Origin: Actinobacteria bacterium UBA6100
GTDB lineage: Bacteria; Actinomycetota; Coriobacteriia; Anaerosomatales; Anaerosomataceae
Direction of reading: 5' to 3'
Assembly (NCBI GenBank): GCA_002423585.1
Contig: DIWS01000011.1
Span: 24,879-57,397, forward strand
DNA: 32,519 nucleotides
Shown: positions 20,702-26,745 of the stretch, in pieces
How the letters are laid out: each line of letters opens with the position of its first letter
How positions within the stretch are numbered: the first letter of the stretch is position 1
The notes under the pieces: model-generated
Databases searched by the model: none
Seen by the model: the letters and a program-made list of their open reading frames with translations, nothing else
Told to the model about the DNA's origin: nothing
Program-made: the position numbers and the translations under genes

Positions 20702-22951
20702 ATGAACGCTCTGAGCAGACTATTGAGAGGCGCGGATCGTGGCAGGCGGATGTTCGCCGTGTATATGCTGGTGGTCTTCACGATCGCCATGACTGCACAG
20801 GGGATCGCGGCGCCGTCGAAAGCCAAGGACAACGGCCCGAAGCAGGGCGCTTCGGACTCGGCACCTGCCGTCTCGGCGCCTGCGGCATCCGAGCCTGTGG
20901 CGGTCGTGTCCGCTCCCAGCAAGAAGTCCAACCCGAGAGTCGCGCCTGCGCAGCCGGACGCAGCGTCCGTAGGCGCGCTCGCTGTCTCGGACGGCAGCAT
21001 CGCCAGTACGGTCATCACTCCGTCTGCTTCCGTGACTCCGGTGCTCGTCCCGGGGAATCCGCCGCTGGGTGATGGCGGTATCAAGATCGACCCGCCGCTC
21101 AGCGGCACGTACCGTTACGGCGACGTCGACGAGGTCAACGAGCCAGGGGTGCCCGATGACTTCGTGCTCACGATCAGCGTCGCTCCTGATGGGCTGACCT
21201 TCAGCTTCACCTGCAACTACCGGATCACCGAGGTCATCGTCAAGGGTGGTTCGGATGCGTACAGCTACCGGTACCCGGCCGGCACCTACGGTGATAGCGG
21301 CCTCGTTTCACCTGTGATGGACAACGGTTCGACACCGGCGCTCAGCCACATGCTCTTCTACTTCGGGACCGAGCCGCAGCAAGTCCACATCATCGCCACG
21401 AAGTTCCACGATGATGGCGGTAACGCACCGTTCGGCATCGAAGGTAACGGCATCTTTGAGGGCGGGGAAGACTGGCTCGGAGGGTTCGCTTTCGAGCTCT
21501 ACAGCGGCCCCGGCGCCGATGGTCCGTGGACGTACGTCGAGTCCGCCACGAGCGTGCTGCCGAACGGTCAGGCCGACTTCGGCATGCATCCCTTCGGCTG
21601 GTACAAGATCGTCGAGGTGCTGACGGCCGATCAGCTGGCCGCGGAGTGGTACTGCACCACGAACGGCGGAGTGAAGGTGTTCGAGACCACCGGTGAGTAC
21701 AACGCCGGGCTGTGGTTCGGCAACCTCCAGGAAGAGGAAGACGATCCCGAGTCCGGTGACCTCGTCGTCTACAAGTTCCTCGATGAGAACGAGAACGCCA
21801 GGTATGACGCCGGCGAAGAGATGCTCAAGGACTGGCAGTTCACGCTCACACAGGAGACGCCTCCGCTCGGTCCGGTCTTCGCATATCCGTCAGCGTTGAC
21901 GCTGATCGGCAGCGGCACGACCGATGCGGACGGGGAGCTGCTCTTCTCCGATCTCGTGCCCGGCGACTACGCTGTGACCGAGACGCTGCAGGACGGCTGG
22001 AGGAACACCACGCCACTCAAGCAGTTCGTCGAGGTCGAAGATGACGGTACTGCCGAAGTATGGTTCGGCAATATCCCCGATGCTGACCAGCCGGAGACCG
22101 GCGATCTGGTCATCCACAAGTACCTTGATGAGAACCGGAACGGCGAGTACGACGGCGAAGAGATGCTCGAGGGTTGGGAGTTCACCGTTGTCGATCCCGC
22201 CGGCGTGATCGTGCCCGAGGCCGTCGGGGCGTCGGTAGCACTTATCGGCTCGGGCACCACGGGCGCCGATGGAACCCTCACGTTCACCGGTCTGAACCCG
22301 GGCGAGGTCGACGTGACCGAAACGCTCAAGGATGGTTGGGACAGCACGACAGGCCTCACGCGGGATGCGCAGATCGTCGCCGGGCAGACCACCCACGTGT
22401 GGTTCGGCAACGTGGAAGAGTACCTCCCGTTCACCGAGCTTGATCTTGCCATCACAAAGGTGGCCGATGACCACACCGTGGACGAGGGCCAGCTGGTGAC
22501 CTACACGCTTACGTACTGGAACCTCATGACCGAGGAAGACGCCTACGACTACACGATCGTGGATGACTACGATGAGCGTTACCTGACGATCGTGAATGCC
22601 GGAGGTGGTGTGGTCTCCGGCGGCAAGATCACCTGGACCTTCGCTGGTCCGCTCTCGTACGAGATGGGCAAGCAGACGCTCACGTACACCGCGCGGGTCA
22701 TCGCCGACATGCCCGACAGGGCCACGAACATCGACAATAGAGTGGTCATCGATGATGACCGGGACTTCAATCCCGACAACGACTGGGATGACGAGCGTGT
22801 GCTCTACACGCCGAACGATCCGGGCGATCCGGACGATCCGTTCCTGCCGTTCACCGGCGGCGACTACTGGATGCTGCTCGTTGCGGCTGTCACTGCAGCC
22901 GGTGTGGGCCTTGTTCTGCGGGTCGATCCGAAGCATGTGGTTCAGGACTGA
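20702..22951 (+). CDS. LPFTG-anchored surface adhesin 2 with SdrD-B-like repeats
   Basis: The 749-residue protein starts at ATG 20702, with AAGGGAG about 11 bases upstream. A signal segment (about 17-36) is followed by a Ser/Ala/Pro-rich stretch to about 115 and a beta domain (116-225) related to that of adhesin 1. A divergent repeat (about 226-345) has FHDDGGNAPFGIEGNGIFEGGEDW. Two SdrD-B/Cna-B-like repeats follow (about 350-458 and 464-571), then a DUF11-like domain (577-705), LPFTG (715-719), a hydrophobic helix and a short tail (RVDPKHVVQD) less basic than usual. It is a tandem paralogue of adhesin 1, longer by one repeat, with its own leader RNA. Probable sortase substrate; binding partner unknown. 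Confidence 0.9.
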   Translation: MNALSRLLRGADRGRRMFAVYMLVVFTIAMTAQGIAAPSKAKDNGPKQGASDSAPAVSAPAASEPVAVVSAPSKKSNPRVAPAQPDAASVGALAVSDGSIASTVITPSASVTPVLVPGNPPLGDGGIKIDPPLSGTYRYGDVDEVNEPGVPDDFVLTISVAPDGLTFSFTCNYRITEVIVKGGSDAYSYRYPAGTYGDSGLVSPVMDNGSTPALSHMLFYFGTEPQQVHIIATKFHDDGGNAPFGIEGNGIFEGGEDWLGGFAFELYSGPGADGPWTYVESATSVLPNGQADFGMHPFGWYKIVEVLTADQLAAEWYCTTNGGVKVFETTGEYNAGLWFGNLQEEEDDPESGDLVVYKFLDENENARYDAGEEMLKDWQFTLTQETPPLGPVFAYPSALTLIGSGTTDADGELLFSDLVPGDYAVTETLQDGWRNTTPLKQFVEVEDDGTAEVWFGNIPDADQPETGDLVIHKYLDENRNGEYDGEEMLEGWEFTVVDPAGVIVPEAVGASVALIGSGTTGADGTLTFTGLNPGEVDVTETLKDGWDSTTGLTRDAQIVAGQTTHVWFGNVEEYLPFTELDLAITKVADDHTVDEGQLVTYTLTYWNLMTEEDAYDYTIVDDYDERYLTIVNAGGGVVSGGKITWTFAGPLSYEMGKQTLTYTARVIADMPDRATNIDNRVVIDDDRDFNPDNDWDDERVLYTPNDPGDPDDPFLPFTGGDYWMLLVAAVTAAGVGLVLRVDPKHVVQD

Positions 22952-22998
22952 GTAACGACGGCCGCCTCCTTGTCGAGGTCGGCTGCGTGAGGGGGAGT

Positions 22999-23028
22999 GG
23001 GGCGCGCCTGTGGAAGCGGGCGCGCCCC
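22999..23028 (+). terminator. GC-rich hairpin after adhesin 2
   Basis: GGGGCGCGCC (22999-23008) and GGCGCGCCCC (23019-23028) form a perfect 10-bp stem, followed by TCCTTGTGTG. The U-run is weak, but the position fits transcript termination. Confidence 0.6.
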
Positions 23029-23070
23029 TCCTTGTGTGCGGCCATCACGTCGCCCGGGGCATGGGGACAA

Positions 23071-23108
23071 GATGAGACCCCGGGGAGGGAGTCGGCCGGG
23101 GTCTCATC
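23071..23108 (-). terminator. Hairpin after the HExxH protein gene
   Basis: GATGAGACCCCGG and CCGGGGTCTCATC form a perfect 13-bp stem 21 bases beyond the stop of the minus-strand gene. It separates the convergent genes. The run after the stem on the minus strand is TTGTCCCC, so the U-run is weak. Confidence 0.6.
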
Positions 23109-23128
23109 GGGGCGACGCTTGGTGGGAC

Positions 23129-23722
23129 TCAGTTCGGGGGAATGTTCTCGCCCCAGTCGATGACGCCGTTGTCGCGCCAGTCGATGATGTGCCAGATCTC
23201 ATGACCGATGATGCGGGAGAGGCTTGCGGTGTGCGTCGGGCTGATCACGATGCGTCCCGACTTGTAGTACGCGATCGCCTGGTAGCCGTTCGCATCGCCG
23301 ATGCTGACGGTCGTGCCGGAGAGGATCGGATACTTGGCGATGTAGCTGGCGAGGATCGACTGGGCCTGGGCGAGTTCGTCGCCACTGGCCACCGGCGCGC
23401 TTGAGGTCGAGCCACTGCTGACGCTGGTCGCACTTGCGGTTCTCCGTGCCGTACTGGCGGTCACGACGGGCTGGATCGTGGTGGCGGTACGGGCACGAGC
23501 GGTGAAGCTCAGGGCGAGCGGCTCACTGGTCGGGGCCACGAGCTTGCTTGCGGCAGCGTCGCCTACGAGCTGGTTGCGGAAAGCCGGGGCCGTGGCAGTC
23601 GCTTCGGCGGTCACGACGTTCGGTACGACGGCAGCGATGATGGTGAGCGTGATCGCGGCCACGATGGTGGTCGCTGCGAAGCGAAGCTTGCGGCTTCTGC
23701 TCCAGGTGTTGATGCGTGTCAT
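23129..23722 (-). CDS. Small secreted HExxH-type putative metallopeptidase under a c-di-GMP riboswitch
   Basis: The 197-residue protein has a basic start and a hydrophobic segment (about 15-36, TTIVAAITLTIIAAVVPNVV), so it is exported or membrane-tethered. A low-complexity Thr/Ser/Ala linker follows, then a C-terminal domain with GRIVISPTHTASLSRIIGHEIWHIIDWRDNG. HEIWH (H174, E175, H178) is a zincin-like zinc motif, with HExxHxxDW recalling the lethal-factor/PPEP group; WGENIPPN at the end supplies a possible third ligand. Activity is unproven and similar C-termini occur in actinobacterial proteins of unknown function. The ATG at 23722 has an AAGGGG site; longer upstream reading would translate the leader RNA. 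It may process the neighbouring adhesins (inference). Confidence 0.72.
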   Translation of the reverse strand: MTRINTWSRSRKLRFAATTIVAAITLTIIAAVVPNVVTAEATATAPAFRNQLVGDAAASKLVAPTSEPLALSFTARARTATTIQPVVTASTARRTASATSVSSGSTSSAPVASGDELAQAQSILASYIAKYPILSGTTVSIGDANGYQAIAYYKSGRIVISPTHTASLSRIIGHEIWHIIDWRDNGVIDWGENIPPN

Positions 23723-23820
23723 TCGAATCGCCCCTTGTTCGAGTCCGTGCGCGCATCGGCCCGACTCATCCCAAGAAGGTTTGGATGGTGTCGGGCCGCT
23801 GGTGCGTGGGCTCGAACCTT

Positions 23821-23904
23821 CGGTAGTCCGGCTGTCGTGGGAAGCATGACTTCCTGTAGACCCGTGACTTTGCGGAGCCGGTCTTTCGACCGGCTGTGCC
23901 TTTT
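23821..23904 (-). promoter_or_regulatory. Cyclic di-GMP-I (GEMM) riboswitch aptamer
   Basis: Read on the minus strand, the RNA has GGCACAG, a GAAA-capped hairpin (GCCGGTC-GAAA-GACCGGC), then CGCAAAG, ACGGGTCTA, a second hairpin GGAAG/CTTCC (23840-23854), and ACGACAGCCGG ending TACC. These are the ordered conserved parts of the c-di-GMP-I class, including the GNRA loop and the segment after CGCAAAG. After the aptamer, GAAGGTT (23815-23821) can pair with AACCTTC (23775-23781), and GGCCCGAC/GTCGGGCC (23758-23797) forms an 8-bp stem, a plausible expression platform. It ends 98 bases before the HExxH gene start. On or off direction is not determined. Confidence 0.82.
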
Positions 23905-23981
23905 CGGGAGCGTTCCGATGTTCGCTTTTCAATCACTTACACTGTTCTTATCGGCACGGAGCCGTGGTACTTGAGACCGTT

Positions 23982-24020
23982 TGTGGGATTCGTCACAGGT
24001 TTTCTGTGCCGCAGGTCACA
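23982..24020 (+). promoter_or_regulatory. Two CRP/FNR-like sites between the HExxH gene and the sortase gene
   Basis: TGTGGGATTCGTCACA (23982-23997) and TGTGCCGCAGGTCACA (24005-24020) match TGTGN-N6-TCACA. The second differs from the adhesin 2 site at 20439 at only two of 16 positions. Centres are 23 bases apart. They lie in the divergent control region and could serve either gene. No clear sortase -10 was found downstream of them, so activation versus repression is open. Confidence 0.55.
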
Positions 24021-24044
24021 CCCTGAGCACGGGAGAGGGGTCAC

Positions 24045-24713
24045 GTGAAGGGTCAGTCCCGGTGGATGCGGGCGGCGAGCAACCTGATGCTCGGCGTGGC
24101 GCTCGGTCTGCTCTCGTACTACGCACTGACGACGCTTCTCGCGACGGCCTCTCAGGAGGAGTTGCGCCGGGAGAACGGCGACGTCGTGTCCTTTGTGGCC
24201 GATGACCCCGAGGTGCTCGAGACGACGTCCGGTCCGCAACTCGACTTCACCGGGTGGGCCGAGGAGGATCAGGCGTTCTGGACTGCCCTTCCCGAGGGCG
24301 AGGCGTTCGGTCGGATCGTCATCACCGGCATCGACATCGATACGATCGTGATAAAGGGCGTCCGCCCGACTGATCTGCGCCGCGGTCCGGGCTGGATCGA
24401 CTGGAGCGATCTGCCAGGCTCCACCGGCGCGTGCGGCATCTCGGGCCACCGCACGACATACGGTGCTCCGTTCCGCCGCATCGATGAACTCGCCGCCGGT
24501 GATACCATCGACCTGTACTCCCCGTATCGGCGGTATCGGTATGAAGTGACGCGTACGCTCGTGGTCACGCCAGACCAGGTCGAGGTCGTCGCGTCCACCG
24601 AGGCACCGACGCTGACCCTCACCGCATGCCACCCGCCCTACAGCGCGCGGTATCGCATCGCGGTGCAGGCGGACCTCGTCGAAGTTCGCAGGATCGATGC
24701 CATCAACCAGTAA
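24045..24713 (+). CDS. Class E sortase
   Basis: The 222-residue protein has an N-terminal membrane helix (about 13-34) and a C-terminal sortase barrel with ISGHRTTYGAPFRRID (H135), LTLTACHPPYS (C195) and ARYRIAV (R204), the catalytic His-Cys-Arg. The GHRTTYGAPF motif and absence of a second C-terminal helix fit class E sortases of actinobacteria. It probably joins the LPFTG proteins encoded just upstream to the cell wall; class E enzymes often prefer LAXTG, so the pairing is inferred. The start is GTG at 24045 after GGGAGAGGGG. It is the first gene of a three-gene operon with the epimerase and the UDG-like protein. Confidence 0.9.
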   Translation: MKGQSRWMRAASNLMLGVALGLLSYYALTTLLATASQEELRRENGDVVSFVADDPEVLETTSGPQLDFTGWAEEDQAFWTALPEGEAFGRIVITGIDIDTIVIKGVRPTDLRRGPGWIDWSDLPGSTGACGISGHRTTYGAPFRRIDELAAGDTIDLYSPYRRYRYEVTRTLVVTPDQVEVVASTEAPTLTLTACHPPYSARYRIAVQADLVEVRRIDAINQ

Positions 24714-24722
24714 GGAGCATCC

Positions 24723-25664
24723 ATGCAAGTGGTGGTGACCGGAGGCGCGGGATTCATCGGCGGTAGCCTCGTCCATGCGCTGATCGGCGGCGGCTCGGAG
24801 GTCACGATCATCGACGACCTCTCCACGGGCTCGATCGATAACGTGCACCCCGCAGCGGGCTTCCGCAGGGTCGATGTGACCGGTCCCGGTCTGGCCGGCG
24901 CCGTCGCCGCCGGGCGGCCCGAGGTGGTCGTTCATCTCGCCGCCCAGGTGAGCGTGCCTGTCTCGATAGTGGATCCCGAGCTCGATCGCAGGGTCAACGT
25001 CGAGGGGACGCGCGCGGTCGCGGAAGCTGCCGTGGCCGCCGGTGCGAGGCGCGTGCTCTTCGCCTCCTCGGCCGCAGTCTACGGCGATCCCGCCGAACTG
25101 CCGCTCACCGAGGAGTCGCCGACGTCACCGGCGGTCCCGTACGGGCACTCGAAGCTGGCCGCAGAAGGTGTGCTGGCCGAGGTCCTGCGGCCCGCGGGGG
25201 TGGACTTCGCCTGCCTGCGCTTCGCGAACGTGTACGGCCCGCGCCAGAAGGCGGAGGGCGAAGGTGGGGTCGTAGCTCAGTTCGCCTCGCGCATGGCGCG
25301 GCACGAGTCCCCGACCATCTACGGCACCGGCGCGCAGACGCGCGACTTCATCTTCGTCGCCGACGTGGTCAACGCGTGTGTGCTCGCCGCCGGGTTCGAT
25401 GGTGTTCTCGCGTTGCCGGGGGCTACGGGACCGGTCTACAACATCTCGACCGGCCGGGCCACCTCGGTGAACACGCTTGCCGAGGGACTGCGCGTGGCGA
25501 TGCGCTACCCCGGAGCCATCGATCGCGCGGACGCGCGCCCCGGTGATGTCGAAGAGAGCGTGCTCTCGCCGGAGAAGGCCGAGCGTGTCTTCGGATGGCG
25601 TGCAGTGGTTGAGCTGCAGACGGGCCTCGGCGGCACGGCGGCGTGGTTCACCCAGCAGCGATGA
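24723..25664 (+). CDS. NAD-dependent nucleotide-sugar epimerase/dehydratase (extended SDR)
   Basis: The 313-residue protein has the Rossmann motif VTGGAGFIGG (5-14), IDDLSTGSIDNV, HLAAQVSV, a serine-rich strand (FASSAAVYGD), the catalytic PYGHSK (Y140, K144) and LRFANVYGPRQ, all typical of UDP-glucose 4-epimerase-like enzymes. It probably remodels a nucleotide sugar for envelope glycan; the exact sugar cannot be assigned. The ATG follows a TAAGGAG that overlaps the sortase stop, so the genes are co-transcribed. The stop overlaps the next start as ATGA. Confidence 0.88.
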   Translation: MQVVVTGGAGFIGGSLVHALIGGGSEVTIIDDLSTGSIDNVHPAAGFRRVDVTGPGLAGAVAAGRPEVVVHLAAQVSVPVSIVDPELDRRVNVEGTRAVAEAAVAAGARRVLFASSAAVYGDPAELPLTEESPTSPAVPYGHSKLAAEGVLAEVLRPAGVDFACLRFANVYGPRQKAEGEGGVVAQFASRMARHESPTIYGTGAQTRDFIFVADVVNACVLAAGFDGVLALPGATGPVYNISTGRATSVNTLAEGLRVAMRYPGAIDRADARPGDVEESVLSPEKAERVFGWRAVVELQTGLGGTAAWFTQQR

Positions 25665-26212
25665 ACGAGCCGGCCGACACGTCCGCGGAGGCGGCCCGCA
25701 TCGACGTGCTCTTCCGGGAGAAGGCACGCGCCGAGGTGGACGCGGCGGAGGCGCTCGTGCCGGATGCCGGCGTGGTACGCGGCCAGGGGGACCTGCTCGC
25801 GGATGTGTTGCTCGTGAAGGGCGACCCGGGTCCGCGCGACGCCGCGAAGAAGCGTGCGCTCGCCGGCGACGATGGGGTGGCGATCGGTCGCGCCCTTGAC
25901 GCGCTGGGCTTGTCGTCAGCCCGTTTCGCACTGTGCACGCGCATAGGGAGTCCGGGAGTCTCGCGGATCGAGCGGGTGCGGCTGATGACCGAGGCGATCG
26001 ACCCCCGTACCGTGGTGCTGCTCGATGCGGAGGCCGCCGAGGACTTCGCCGCGGCGTTCGGCTGCACCGTGCCCGCTCCCGGCGAGCTGACACGCATCCT
26101 TGGGCGCGAGGTCGTCGCGGTCGACGGGTTCGCGGCCTCGCTTTCCGACGATGGGCGCAAGCGGCGTGTCTGGCGTCAGCTCAAAGTGCTCGAGCAGGAG
26201 GACCGGAGCTGA
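25661..26212 (+). CDS. Unknown protein, possibly degenerate uracil-DNA glycosylase-like fold
   Basis: The 183-residue protein is coupled to the epimerase by a 4-base ATGA overlap. GDLLADVLLVKGDPGPRDAAKK, DDGVAIGRALDALGLSSARFALCTRIGS and ERVRLMTEAIDPRTVVLLDAEAAEDFAAAFG follow the order of segments in family 4/5 uracil-DNA glycosylases (a GE.PG loop, a helix with 'G..L...L...GL', a 'N..K..P' strand and an 'I.P..vv.LG..A' strand). The catalytic residues and iron-sulfur cysteines are not there. It is therefore either an inactive relative or an unrelated Rossmann-like protein. I could not place it in a named family. Confidence 0.55.
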   Translation: MNEPADTSAEAARIDVLFREKARAEVDAAEALVPDAGVVRGQGDLLADVLLVKGDPGPRDAAKKRALAGDDGVAIGRALDALGLSSARFALCTRIGSPGVSRIERVRLMTEAIDPRTVVLLDAEAAEDFAAAFGCTVPAPGELTRILGREVVAVDGFAASLSDDGRKRRVWRQLKVLEQEDRS

Positions 26213-26222
26213 GGAAACGCGA

Positions 26223-26246
26223 AACGGACGCCCGCAGGCGTCCGTT
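26223..26246. terminator. Hairpin terminator between convergent genes
   Basis: AACGGACGCC and GGCGTCCGTT form a perfect 10-bp stem with a CGCA loop, 11 bases after the UDG-like stop and 27 before the end of the ferredoxin gene. T-rich CGTTGGTTCGTT follows on the plus strand and it could serve both directions. Confidence 0.75.
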
Positions 26247-26272
26247 CGTTGGTTCGTTCGGGTGAAGAGGCC

Positions 26273-26461
26273 CTAGTCCTCCTCGATCTCCGTGATCGCG
26301 CCCATGGGGCACTCTTCCATGCACGTGCCGCAGCCTGTGCAGTCGTCCTCGTTCACCGGCTGAGCGATGTCATCCACGAGTTCGAGCACGCCCTCGGGGC
26401 ACGCATCTACGCAGATTCCGCAGCCTGAGCACTCGTCCTCGTTGATGATGGGTCGGGGCAT
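26273..26461 (-). CDS. 2[4Fe-4S] ferredoxin
   Basis: The 62-residue protein begins MPRPIINEDECSGCGICVDACPEG and has a second copy CTGCGTCMEECP, giving two CxxCxxCxxxCP motifs and thus two [4Fe-4S] clusters. It is a clostridial-type electron carrier for anaerobic metabolism and may serve hydrogenases or oxidoreductases. The ATG at 26459-26461 follows GAAGGAG. The upstream in-frame extension has no similarity. It has its own promoter and is divergent from dnaK. Confidence 0.94.
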   Translation of the reverse strand: MPRPIINEDECSGCGICVDACPEGVLELVDDIAQPVNEDDCTGCGTCMEECPMGAITEIEED

Positions 26462-26518
26462 GGGCGTCTCCTTCGGTTCTCGCACCGCGCATGCGCGGCG
26501 GCGGGCGTGTCGCGGCGG

Positions 26519-26547
26519 ATGATACCGAGCGCAAGGCCTTGTGTAAA
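26519..26547 (-). promoter_or_regulatory. Promoter of ferredoxin gene
   Basis: On the minus strand TTTACA (26542-26547) and TATCAT (26519-26524) are 17 bases apart, about 60 bases upstream of the ATG. The leader contains a perfect 14-base palindrome, CCGCGCATGCGCGG (26485-26498), of unknown role. Confidence 0.7.
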
Positions 26548-26614
26548 GCGCGGATGCTGATACGCGTCGCGGAGTTGCCGAGAGCGGGTATATCAACACA
26601 ACGAGTTCAGATAA

Positions 26615-26644
26615 CTTGACAATGAGTCACTCAGATTTTAGACT
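26615..26644 (+). promoter_or_regulatory. dnaK promoter with overlapping HAIR-like operator
   Basis: TTGACA (26616-26621) and TAGACT (26639-26644) are 17 bases apart. CTTGACA-N7-ACTCAGA (26615-26635) matches 10 of 14 positions of the HspR operator HAIR (CTTGAGT-N7-ACTCAAG), with correct spacing. HspR repression of dnaK is the actinobacterial scheme. A transcript would begin near 26651 and carry about 95 bases of leader. Confidence 0.7.
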
Positions 26645-26745
26645 CGGCAGGGCTGCAGAGCGGAATCCGCGTCTGCAGTCGCGACATCTCGTGAACAAGC
26701 CGCTCCGGACGTGTGCCGGGGAGGATCTCGAAAGGAGCACCACTC

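Noticed and set aside
23723..23932. A longer HExxH protein starting near 23932
   Set aside because: The extension would translate the c-di-GMP riboswitch; the signal segment and ribosome site fit the ATG at 23722.
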